Shown piece after piece: positions 17,644 through 27,479 of a DNA stretch of 64,000 bases. Position 1 is the first letter of the stretch. Every line of letters begins with the position of its first letter. Position numbers and translations under genes: made by a program. Below the pieces are notes generated by a model. The model did not search any database. It was not told the DNA's origin and saw only the letters and a list, made by a program, of their open reading frames with translations. Origin of the DNA: Siphlonurus alternatus (Eukaryota; Arthropoda; Insecta; Ephemeroptera; Siphlonuridae); contig OX463780.1 in the NCBI GenBank assembly GCA_949825025.1, positions 39,226,979 to 39,290,978 on the forward strand, in the 5' to 3' direction.

Positions 17644-18091
17644 GGGCATCCGGCCATGGCTTGAGCGTAGGCTCTTGTCCTGGCTCGCGGAACGCGTCCC
17701 CCCGCGCCCAGGAAGGACATGCGGGTTGGGGGTTGCCTTGCGAGTGTGACCTCTGGCCCGTAGCCTGTGGTTCTTGTACCACAGGGCGGCCAGGGCATTG
17801 GTTTGGGAAGCCCAAGATGCATCCCCACCTCTAAGTGCCCTGGTTAAAGGCATCCAGCACCCCGAGTGCTCGCGGAAATGTGTCCCACCGCGCCTAGGAG
17901 AGGACCTGCCCAAAAGGCTGTGTGATGGGCTATTTGCGGGTGTACCCGGGAAGCCCTCATTGCCCGCAGCTGAGTAGGAGACGCTGGATCGTAACATCAC
18001 CAACAGGATCAGCGGGCGCTTTCACCTTGGCCCAATTGGGCCCGGTGCTGGCGCTAAACCACCCCAACTTGGTTGGGAGTTAAAAACAAAA
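17644..18091 (+). mobile_element. SINE-like (TAA)n-targeted element, unit 1
   Basis: A GC-rich, non-coding unit of about 448 bp beginning GGGCATCC directly after TAA repeats. It ends in a 39-nt hairpin matching the LINE tail (18016-18054), then a second hairpin CCCAAC-TTG-GTTGGG, then an A-rich stretch leading into TAA. Internally, CCTGTGGT (17764-17771) pairs with ACCACAGG (17778-17785). I see no convincing tRNA A/B boxes and no 5S or 7SL similarity, so the origin of the head is unknown. It lacks an ORF of its own and is inferred to use the LINE's enzyme. Sequence details (GGAACGCGTCC, CCCAAAAGG, GGATCAGC) match unit 4. Confidence 0.85.
18016..18054 (+). other. 3' hairpin of unit 1, homologous to the LINE hairpin
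   Basis: Same 39-nt geometry as 17477-17515: GCGC/GCGC, CACC/GGTG and GGCCC/GGGCC with loop AATT. Relative to the LINE, T-A and T.G pairs in the inner stem are both C-G, and the outer G.U is C-G. Equivalent hairpins occur in units 2, 3 and 4; unit 3 shows several extra changes. Confidence 0.8.
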
Positions 18092-18111
18092 AATAATAAT
18101 AATAATAATAA
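18092..18111. repeat. (TAA)n spacer between units 1 and 2
   Basis: Six to seven TAA copies. Confidence 0.95.
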
Positions 18112-18559
18112 GGGCATCCGGCCATGGCTTGAGCGTAGGCTCTTGTCCTGGTTCGCGGTTCGCGTCCCCCCGCGCCCAGGAAGGACATGCGGGTTGGGGG
18201 TCGCCTTGCGAGTGTGACCTCTGGCCCGTAGCCTGTGGTTCTTGTACCACAGGGCGGCCAGGGCATTGGTTTGGGAAGCCCAAGATGCATCCCCACCTCT
18301 AAGTGCCCTGGTTAAAGGCATCCAGCACCCCGAGTGCTCGCGGAAATGTGTCCCACCGCGCCTAGGAGAGGACCTGCCCGAAAGGCTGTGTGATGGGCTA
18401 TTTACGGGTGTACCCGGGAAGCCCTCATTGCCCGCAGCTGATTAGGAGACGCTGGATCTTAACATCACCAACAGGACCAGCGGGCGCCTTCACCTTGGCC
18501 CAATTGGGCCCGGTGCTGGCGCTAAACCACCCCAACTTGGTTGGGAGTTAAAAACAAAA
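18112..18559 (+). mobile_element. SINE-like (TAA)n-targeted element, unit 2
   Basis: Full-length copy of the unit described at 17644, with the same GGGCATCC head and hairpin tail. It differs from units 1 and 4 at scattered sites (for example GGTTCGCGGTTCGC instead of GGCTCGCGGAACGC, CCCGAAAGG, a TTTACGGG change, and GATTAGG at the Ala-Glu codon-like site). The differences show that it is not a simple recent tandem duplicate of unit 1. Confidence 0.85.
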
Positions 18560-18586
18560 AATAATAATAATAATAATAATAATAAT
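18560..18586. repeat. (TAA)n spacer between units 2 and 3
   Basis: About nine TAA copies. Confidence 0.95.
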
Positions 18587-19033
18587 GGGCATCCAGCTAC
18601 GGGATGGGCGTAGGCTCTTCCCTGGCTCGCGGTACGTGTCCCCCCGCGCTCAGGAAGGACATGCGGGTTGGGGGTTGCCTTGCGAGTGTGACCTCTGGCC
18701 CGTAGCCTGTGGTTCTTGAACCACAGGGCGGCCAGGGCATTGGTTTGGGAAGCCCAAGATGCATCCCCACCTCTAAGTGCCCTGGTTAAAGGCATCCAGC
18801 ACCCAAGAGTGCTAGCGGAAATGTGTCCCACCGCGCCTAGGAGAGGACCTGCCCGAAAGGCTGTGTGATGGGCTATTTGCGGGTGTACCCGGGAAGCCCT
18901 CATTGCCCGCAGCTGAGTAGGAGACGCTGGATCGTAACATCACCAACAGGACCAGCGGGTGCCTTCATCTTGTCCCAATTGGGCCCGGTGCTGGCGCTTA
19001 AACACCCCAACTAGGTTGGGAGTTAAAAACCCA

Positions 19034-19034
<1 letters not shown>
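18587..19034 (+). mobile_element. SINE-like (TAA)n-targeted element, unit 3 (most diverged)
   Basis: Same family and length, but the most diverged copy. The head reads GGGCATCCAGCTACGGGATG, CTCTTGTCC is shortened to CTCTTCC, and the tail hairpin has CATCTTGTCCC in place of CACCTTGGCCC, which weakens the CACC/GGTG and inner stems. The internal hairpin reads CCTGTGGTTC-TT-GAACCACAGG, longer than in the other units. This copy is probably the oldest, or comes from another source lineage. Confidence 0.85.

Positions 19035-19087
<53 letters not shown>
19035..19087. repeat. (TAA)n spacer between units 3 and 4
   Basis: About 17 TAA copies, the longest spacer in the array. Confidence 0.95.
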
Positions 19088-19533
19088 GGGCATCCGGCCA
19101 TGGCTTGAGCGTAGGCTCTTGTCCTGGCTCGCGGAACGCGTCCCCCCGCGCCCAGGAAGGACATGCGGGTTGGAGGTTGCCTTGCGAGTGTGACCTCTGG
19201 CCCGTAGCCTGTGGTTCTTGTACCACAGGGCGGCCAGGGCATTGGTTTGGGAAGCCCAAGATGCATCCCCACCTCTAAGTGCCCTGGTTAAAGGCATCCA
19301 GCACCCCGAGTGCTCGCGGAAATGTGTCCCACCGCGCCTAGGAGAGGACCTGCCCAAAAGGCTGTGTGATGGGCTATTTGCGGGTGTACCCGGGAAGCCC
19401 TCATTGCCCGCAGCTGAGTAGGAGACGCTGGATCGTAACATCACCAACAGGATCAGCGGGCGCCTTCACCTTGGCCCAATTGGGCCCGGTGCTGGCGCTA
19501 AACCACCCCAACTTGGTTGGGAGTTAAAAACAA
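19088..19533 (+). mobile_element. SINE-like (TAA)n-targeted element, unit 4
   Basis: Full-length copy, nearly identical to unit 1 by eye and closer to it than to its neighbours 2 and 3. The head, internal hairpin, 39-nt tail hairpin and CCCAAC/GTTGGG hairpin are all intact. Confidence 0.85.
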
Positions 19534-19553
19534 ATAATAATAATAATAATAAA
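19534..19553. repeat. (TAA)n at the right edge of the array
   Basis: About six TAA copies followed by ordinary AT-rich DNA. This is the right end of the composite locus. Confidence 0.93.
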
Positions 19554-20141
19554 AAACATTAAAAATTACAACCCTGAAAAAAATCAAACATGTAATTTAA
19601 AAACAACTTAATGTAAATTTTAAATTTAGAAAATTATTGTTTTGCGACAGATGTAGATCGAATATTTATGTTGGAATTCATATATGGCATGCTGGAAACT
19701 ATAAATGAAACAAACATGTTAAATATAATTATATATATGTGTGTATTATATTGTTATTAAGCCTAAAGTAGAGTTCAAAATAAATACTAAATAGTAACTG
19801 AATAAAGAACCATGCTGAATGTGAAAATTAATTCTTCGAATAGCACATATTTTTATAAATTTACTGCATTAATTTTGGTGTATTAAATATATAAATTTAC
19901 AAAGTCACTATAAACTACTTTTTAGTGGAATCAAGCTTTGAAATTTTCTCGTCCGAAATTAAAAAAGAAAATGTAATAATTAACATAACATTTTGTTGTA
20001 AATAATATATCATAGCATTTTTTGTATTCAAAACATCAAATTCAATACATATTATAATATCCCAAGTATAATTTAAAACATTAAAGCTTGTTTCAAAATA
20101 AAATATTGTATTTTTTTAAAAAAAATTAAAATTTAAAACCT

Positions 20142-20206
<65 letters not shown>

Positions 20207-20730
20207 AAATGTTTTTTTTTTTTAAATCCGTACAAAATGTAAAAGCGTTGTTGTTTATTTTTGTAATGAAATGGATTCGCTTGGGGCTGGTTGACTGGCT
20301 GGAGGCAGTGAGCACAGCGGTGAACGGGTGGGGGCTGGGGTGGGAGAGGAAATTAGCCGAGGAATGAGATAGCGGAATGGAGAACTTGCAGGGGGGGGGG
20401 AGTCAGGGGATGATGGGAGATTGAGAGGAGAGGGGGCACCAAAAAGTAGAACAAAATTACACTTGGGCTCATATCATGGAATTCTCTCATGATGACGATA
20501 CAAGAAAATCAATTAATTTTATGGAAGAATGACTCATTATACAAGAAGTACCTACTTAGTTGAAATAACAAATAATAACTGCATTGATTATATAAGAATA
20601 GAGTATTCTAGTATGAGGGGCTATAATGGTAATAGTTTTTTATAATATACAAAATAGAAAATAGTGAAAAACTCAAGTAAGTTAGCAGCATATACTTTTC
20701 AAAAATTTCTCTAATATATTTCTAACGTTA
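19554..20730. other. Non-coding DNA with a (GA)n tract
   Basis: No gene seen. It contains the (GA)n tract at 20149-20202 and a G-rich island at about 20280-20440 that includes a run of ten G residues. Confidence 0.5.
20149..20202. repeat. (GA)n microsatellite
   Basis: About 27 uninterrupted GA copies. Confidence 0.97.
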
Positions 20731-20887
20731 ATGGGCGCGATACACGAAGCAATTAACCAGGTTTCTAACCACGTTTAGCTTAGCCACGTTTAACTAAGGT
20801 GGTTTAACACGTAAAACAGGTATAGTTAAACGTGGTTAAGCTAAACGTGGTTAGAAACCTGGCTAACTGCTTCGTGAATCGCACCCA
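20731..20887. mobile_element. Palindromic MITE, family A, copy 1
   Basis: A 157-bp near-complete palindrome with ends ATGGGCGCGAT and ATCGCACCCAT. Inner blocks CACGAAGC, AACCAGGTTT, AACCACGTTTAGCTTA and CACGTTTAACTA recur inverted on the other side. Only a short centre (about 20790-20815) is unpaired. It has no coding capacity. A possible TA duplication flanks it, which would fit a Tc1/mariner-like origin, but copy 2 does not show one. Confidence 0.85.
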
Positions 20888-23800
20888 TTATTGTAGTTGC
20901 TGTGTTTATTTAATATATTAAACTTAAATACATAAATATTTAAATATGTTTTATAGAGCTTATATTTTCTTATTTAAAAACATAAAAAAATCTCAATGTA
21001 TAACTGGATCATTTCCAAAAACAGCAAAAAAACTGCCAATAAAAGCTATAGAGTTTTTTTCACAATATTTATTACTGTTTCTAAACTGTTTTGATTTCCT
21101 TCTACCAACAGTAAAGTGATACAGACAAGATTTATAGACGTATAGCCAAGATTTGCGCAGTAACTCTTATGCATTCATAATAGGGATGAAATGCAGCAGA
21201 GAAACCCATACCCATGCCACATCAAAGTTATGTAAAGAAGTTAAAAACTTGGCTTCAAAATCTGTCCGGTTAAATTATTCCAATGATATCAAATAAATAA
21301 ATAAATAATTGTATTAAATTTGAAAATAAAGTATCACATGATTCAACAAATCAGAAGTTGTTTTATTAAAATATCATTTAATATTTTTACTGTGTTTGGT
21401 AGAGTTTATTAACAGAGAAACAATATTATAAAATAATTAAAAAAAAAACTACTTCTAGTCTATAAAATTAATGAAATTTTAATAGTTGTAATATAATTAA
21501 CAGAAACATGAGAAAGAGGGAGAGATGAAAGGTTTGAAGATGAAAGAAACTAGAAAAGCAAGAAGAGAAGCAATATATACATCGTTCAAGAAGAAGAAAG
21601 GCAGAGACAGAAGTTATAGCTCACTGACAGAGAATAGTTTAGTTAGCGGCCAGTCATTCTGTTACTTGGTGCTGTGTTCCTGCAAGCCACCATGACAAGA
21701 CAGAAAGAGCTCTTCTCAGATTGTCCCTCTCGTAATTTCACGGCCTCGTGACCTCACAATCCCAGCCTGGCTCGCTCTCACGTGCTAACGTTCTGTCTCC
21801 CTCAAGCCCTCTGCGTCGCCCTTCTTCTCCAAGCAAGCTAACTTTGCACTCCTGAAGCAGTAGCATGAGCCTGGCTTTCTACTGTGCAAAATAAAGTAAC
21901 GCTAATTAACTAAGACAATGTGTAACCAGACCCGCATGGACATTTTGTAACTCTCTCTTACTTACTCTCTGTGTGAGTATATGTATATATTTTATACATA
22001 TGCTGTACCTACTATATAGAGAATTTAACATACTCTCATGCATGTGAAATGTACAAAGTAACTACTTTAAATTCTGCGGGTTATATAAAATTAAATGTTA
22101 ATGAAATTTGAAATTACAACAAAATAATTTAGTATTTTAAATTAAATTTTATTCATCAATGATTTATTTAAATAATTTGTTCATACTGTTTAAAAAATGT
22201 GGAACGCATATTTTTTTAGTACTTAATATTACTTACTTTGAATTGAGGTTATTGCACTTATTGCAACCCTAATAAGATATATAATCATAAAAGTTAGTTA
22301 GTTTACATTACATACATGTATCAAATATTACCTTACCGTATTACATCGGTTAAAGTTGACAATGCTTATAGAATATTCAGTATTTTATTTTCATATTATG
22401 TTTGCTTTTAATGTTATGTAAACAAATGTTGACATAACTTTTATTTAAAAAAAAAAGTAGTACAAACAAATGTATTTTTTTAAACGTACAGATAGTAATG
22501 ACAACAATAAAATGTTTTTCAAGAAAAACATTTTCTTTTTTTTATCTATTTTCATTAAAAAAAAAGTGAATAAACAAAATTATAGCTCTAAAAACGATTT
22601 GCTTTTATGGTTATTTTGATTTTACTTCACGAAAAAATTCATTTTATTAAAATTAATTTTAATATATAATGTTTACATTGCCTATAATGTTAATGTAATT
22701 ATAAATCATATTTTACAATTACCATACAAACATTTTGAAGTATTCCACATAAAACAAACACATAAATAATTATATAATTAAGCCAATGACAGTATAAACA
22801 TACGGTAATCGAATATAATATTATAGTTATGTAATATATTATATTATAATAAATTATAACTTCATTATTAAAAAATACATAACAAAACAAATTAATATAT
22901 CATCTTTTTTTTATTACATTCATTTACAAAGAGGTTATATATTATGAATTATTTCCAACTCATATTTTACATAAAAAAATAATTATGAATAATATGATAT
23001 TGTGTTATAAAGAATGGTTTTATTTTAAAAAAAAAATACACCTAGCTTTAAATTTTAGGTTTATAATAATTAGAAAAGGAAGCCATAAAATTGTACTGTT
23101 GTAGCGGAGTGTAATAATAATTTTTCTCGTTGCGAGCAGTGCGACACGGTGGGCAGGATACAGCAGTGGACTTGTTTGTGCGGGTCAGCGTGGGAGGATG
23201 AAATGCATCATGTCAAAACGTGAACATGGGCATTAGTGATGCACGGTAGGTCAAAACATGTTGCCTCATTAAGGTGAGTAATTAATGTACGAAATTAAGT
23301 GATGTTATAAAACATCATTCCAGTTTAACTCTCAAATAATTTCAAATATTATGTAAATATTTGAATTTTTGCAAATCAAATGGCTGAAACAGCTACTTCG
23401 TCACTATGCTTTTAATGACCTGTTATAATACCTATAATTACAGTTTTAATTGTTAGTACTCTTATAAAATGCTAAAATATACTCAATATTAATATAAATT
23501 ATATTATATTGACCTCATTAAGCACCAAAAATGGCATTGAAAATCTTCTCATTAAAATTAGTATGACTCGATCATTGCATGTGCACTTAAACCAGTAGCA
23601 AAATTCTGAAATAAAATTCAATTTTTTTATTCATTTTGGTTGGATAAACTTGGATCACGTCACGATAAAAAAATAATAATGAAACAAAAACAACATACAC
23701 AAAATCACAATAAACAAAGCGATCACAACAATACCATGCATATGAAGTATTTAGAATCGCTAAGATAAAATCCACCAAATGCCTCTCATTAATAAGTCAA

Positions 23801-25094
23801 TCTTTTCAGAGGGTCATTTTTTACCTTTGCCTATTTTGTGTGTTTAATTATTCAGTCTTGTCTTACGTAAGATCCTATTTAAAGGGTATACAAAATTATA
23901 AATTTATTTCAGATTTTTAGTTTAGCTTATATATTATATGCTTTTAGTTCACAAAATTATTTTAGTAACTACAGAGCGACGTGTTTTTTGAAATATAAAA
24001 AGGCTTAAAACTGCCTACTGAGCTCTTTTTTTAAATGTCACATAACCCCATAAAATGTAGTAACATGTGACGTGCAGGCTTTAGAAGCTTAAAAATGCAT
24101 GCGGTGCATATTTTTCAAGCCAAAATTGCAAAGCATATAATTATGATCTAGTGTAGTAAAAGTATATATATTAAAATAATGAAGATATATTATCATGTAA
24201 TGTTAATCGAATACTAAAAAATAATAATAACATTCTATGTATCGAACATAAATCTAACTAAAATTTTTAAATGCTTTTTAGTAGGGAGAAGATTATATAG
24301 TATCTATCAAAGCCACAATTTCAATTTTCCGATACGAAAATTTGGCAAGTACATAAAATATTGATAAGCTAATAATTATTTTTATGATATTAACTATTTA
24401 TAACCCCTGAAAATTTGTTTTATTTTTATAAGGTATACAGTTTTGAAACTGACTGGTTTCATTAACTTAATTGAGACTATTTTATGGAATAAAACAAAAC
24501 AAGTTTAAAACTTGCTCGAGGATATGGAAAAGTTTTAAAGAACACATTAAAAAAATTAAAAAGTTTAAAATGGCGCTAAAGGGAGAATTAAAAATTGGAT
24601 TGACGACCAAGTACATTTACATTTCAGTTTAAACAACTGACCATATAACACTCCAGTCCACGTAATACGTCACACGTTAAATTTAAAAAAAAAATGTATT
24701 ATGAGTTTGATATACCTCCATTTTTGTGAACCGTGTTTCGCTGCGGCTTGGTTGTCATTGCGTTTGATGTATAGCGTGCGTTAGCCGGTTACACGATGAG
24801 GAATAGCCTCGCATGTTGAGTCTGTTAGCCACCAACAGTGGCTGCTACTGCAGTGTGGGGAAATTCCATCGTGCAGAACATGTTTCTCCTATGCGTTATA
24901 CATAAATTTACAATATCAAAGTTTTCTACATAAAAAAATAGAAGAGGATGTAAAATACAATCTAAGATATTTTAGGGGATATACGAAAATTGATATATTA
25001 GAACCATATAATACCATCAAATAATAATAATAAAAAAATTAAGTGATAAAAATTTGCTACAAGTTTAATATTAAATTTTGGTACATTATGTGTA
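20888..25094. other. AT-rich non-coding DNA
   Basis: No gene or exon supported. GC-richer patches at about 21640-21870, 23120-23240 and 24720-24890 carry no consistent open frame with splice signals. They could be untranslated or regulatory sequence, but nothing shows it. Confidence 0.45.
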
Positions 25095-25306
25095 AAGGCG
25101 GATTCACATGGCGATTTTTACCATGCGACGCGACGCGAATAATGCGCACTTGCTGTAACATCCATTGGCGGCCATATTGGGCGATTAAAAGAAAAAGAGC
25201 ATCGTAATTAACGCGATTACCTGCGAATTCGCCGCCGCATAGGATTTCACAGCTTTTAAGTTAAAATCGCGCCGCGTCGCCGTTGCCGCCCATGAAAATC
25301 CACCTT
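25095..25306. mobile_element. MITE-like element with AAGGYGGATT ends
   Basis: The ends AAGGCGGATTCACATGG and CCATGAAAATCCACCTT are imperfect inverted repeats, and the subterminal GCGACGCGACGCGA is mirrored by TCGCGCCGCGTCGC. About 212 bp, non-coding and CpG-rich compared with its surroundings. No clear target duplication. Confidence 0.65.
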
Positions 25307-25470
25307 AACTTAAAAAATATATATATTTAGATTAGGTTATATATTATATGAAAGTGTTACATAAAACTAGACAGTCCTTGTTTATTAGGAATATTGACAG
25401 AATAGTCAAAGAAGTACTTTATACATCATCATTTGTGTTTTCATGATATTATTGTTTTTATTAATATGAA

Positions 25471-25575
25471 AGGGCATTTACAAAGGCTTAAGACCCGATT
25501 TTAGGCCCAATTTTCCATTTTCCATGTCAGAATTTAGTGAGCCCTAAAACGGGCCTTGCGTTTGTGAATGCCCCT
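25471..25575. mobile_element. Short MITE (105 bp) with a 6-bp target duplication
   Basis: Inverted ends AGGGCATTTACAAA and TTTGTGAATGCCCCT are followed inward by matching CCCGATTTTAGG and CCTAAAACGGG blocks. TATGAA directly flanks both sides (25465-25470 and 25576-25581), consistent with a target-site duplication. Confidence 0.7.
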
Positions 25576-25620
25576 TATGAAGTTTACAACGTGGTAACCA
25601 CATTCAAGTTCAATGAAAAT

Positions 25621-25692
25621 GTTTAATACGGATACATTGACGATGCCTCATATTAAATGACATTATCCATCGTCAACGAATCCATATTAAAC
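25621..25692. repeat. Short inverted repeat (25-bp arms)
   Basis: The arms at 25621-25645 and 25668-25692 are complementary at 21 of 25 positions (GTTTAATA..GACGATG against CATCGTC..TATTAAAC) with a 22-bp spacer. It may be a further tiny fold-back element. Confidence 0.65.
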
Positions 25693-26442
25693 ACGTCATG
25701 CGAACGTACTGAATGTCTTTGAATCTGCAGCAACAATTCATGACTAACGACTTCAAATCTAAGACTAAACAGTTATATATTAATTATACTATTATTGTAT
25801 CAAAGAATTTGATATGGTACTATTTTAGCAACAAATTAAAAAAAAAATTTAAAAAAATCCTGTTATAAATTTTTTAATTAACTTTTGAAGAGTATAAAAC
25901 TTTTTTTTTTCGAGTTCCTTTTTTATATAGCTCAAAAACTTATATTTTGTATTAATTGTATTAAAATAAAAATACTACATTAAAAATTAATAATAACAAT
26001 ATTTCAAGTTGCCTTTCTTTGTCTTTTGATTTAATGTATCCAAAAAGATAAATTTAATTAATTATAAAAAGAAATAACATTTTAGAAACTAATTTATTCA
26101 TTTAATTTTCTCATTTCTATAAAATGTGCTACAGTACCTTATATTTTTTGCTTTTTACTTTTTCCTTGTTATCTTGTTTCTTGTTTCATTTTCTTTTTCA
26201 TTCTTAAAAAAAACTGAGAAAGTTGTTGAGGTAACGAAGAAAAGTTATAATTGGAACATCTTTTCTATCGTATTTTGTAGCTTCAGGGAAATTGTGATCC
26301 TTTGATAATACCACGATGTGCAGGACAATGTTGCCCTGTGGTTTCACTTGTTCACAGCCTGGAATAAGGTTGTACTGCGCCCTGCGCCATCTTTGTGACA
26401 AAAGTTATATGAGCTTGTAATATGTCATGTTGTATACATGCT
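25693..26442. other. AT-rich non-coding DNA
   Basis: No gene or repeat recognised before the 5S-derived SINE. Confidence 0.5.
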
Positions 26443-26450
26443 ATATTTTG

Positions 26451-26844
26451 TGGGAGGTGTGGCGCAGTGCGCTTGACCGGGTCTCGTCAGATCACCGAAG
26501 TCAAGCAACGCCGCGCGTGGTTAGTAGTTGGATGGGTGACCATTTTCAACAAAAACCACGTTTCCCACCCAGGGGTAAAACGTTGCGCTTTTCCACTATG
26601 TGATTCCCCTGGCTTTGGACCATTGCACTTCCGGTTCATTGACAAAAGCTGTAGCGTCCATCCTGGCTGAGGTTTCCGATGGATTTGCAAGGCCGTGGCC
26701 GCCCTCGTTCCAGAGGAGTCCGCGAAACGCTCAAGTTAGGGTTTCGGAAGGTTCGGGGTTTCAAAGTAGTGTGTAATTAGTAAATAGAAGTACCCAATAG
26801 GGTTTGATTAAAAACTAAAAAAAAAAAAGAAAAAAAAAAAAAAA
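26451..26844 (+). mobile_element. 5S-rRNA-derived SINE (SINE3 type), 394 bp, with target duplication
   Basis: The head (about 26475-26541) matches the 3' two thirds of 5S rRNA: GTCTCGTCAGATCACCGAAG, then AAGCAACGCCG (26503-26513, box A region) and GGATGGGTGACC (26530-26541, box C). The 5S internal Pol III promoter elements thus appear largely intact. An unrelated body (about 26542-26815) and a poly(A) tail interrupted by one G follow. ATATTTTG is duplicated at 26443-26450 and 26845-26852. A poly(A) tail and an 8-bp duplication imply mobilisation by an A-tail LINE, not by the (TAA)n LINE at 13472. It has no coding capacity. Confidence 0.92.
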
Positions 26845-26852
26845 ATATTTTG

Positions 26853-27016
26853 CTATATTAACAATTACCTGATGTTTTATGCACCTGATGTTATGTTGTT
26901 ATATTTAAAGTATACATTACACGTAGCAAATACGTTATATAACAGTAAATTATAAATAACTACTACAAGAATAAATTATTTATAATTTTGTGTCAACCGA
27001 AAATGCTGAATAACAA
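26853..27016. other. Short AT-rich spacer
   Basis: Nothing recognised between the SINE and the fold-back element. Confidence 0.5.
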
Positions 27017-27479
27017 TGAGCTTACGGGGTGTCATTTTTTTACTGGCTCAATCAAAAGAGGAGGTCGAAAAATATCCCTTAGATATTTTTGAGATTTTTT
27101 TTAAGCACTGCATCATACCTAGAATGGAGATTAAAAATGTCTCTTGACCTGGAGGCTCCATTCGCAACGCCTATGACGTTATTACATTCTTTGGGTCAAC
27201 TATATAATGTTTCTAAACAAACACGTTGCTATGGAAACAAATTATTACTTTTAATAAACAAGCAACAATACAATAATTTTTTACAAGTGTTATATAGTTG
27301 AACCAAATAATGTAGTGACGTCATAGGCGTTGCGGATGGAGCCTCCAGTTCAAGAGACATTTTTAATCTCCATTCTAGGTATGATGCAGTTCTAAAAAAA
27401 ATCGCAAAAAAATCTAAGGGTTATTTTTCGACCTCCTCTTTTGATTGAGCCAGTAAAAAAAATACACCCCATAAGCCCA
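27017..27479. mobile_element. Large fold-back element F1 (arms about 190 bp)
   Basis: The left arm (27017 to about 27208) and right arm (about 27288-27479) are inverted copies at roughly 90% identity, so single-stranded forms would make a long hairpin with an ~80-nt loop. The arms contain TACTGGCTCAATC, AGAGGAGGTCG, CATACCTAGAATGGAG and GCAACGCCTATGACGT. The loop holds GTTGCTATGGAAAC (27225-27238). The segment CTCAATCAAAAGAGG resembles a block of element F3 at 49930. Non-coding; open frames inside are incidental. Confidence 0.88.

Noticed and set aside
17657..17785. tRNA-derived head for the SINE-like units
   Set aside because: TGGCTTGAGCG and GGTTCTTGTACC only loosely resemble box A and box B, and their spacing exceeds 100 bp; the second is better explained as one side of a hairpin.
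17629..18003. Open frames recurring in the SINE-like units on both strands (67-149 codons)
   Set aside because: They recur only because the units are copies. Composition is that of a GC-rich non-coding repeat, they run into (TAA)n, and no motif or start context supports translation.
26422..26690. Overlapping open frames on both strands around 26422-26690
   Set aside because: They lie inside the 5S-derived SINE, which explains the sequence fully.
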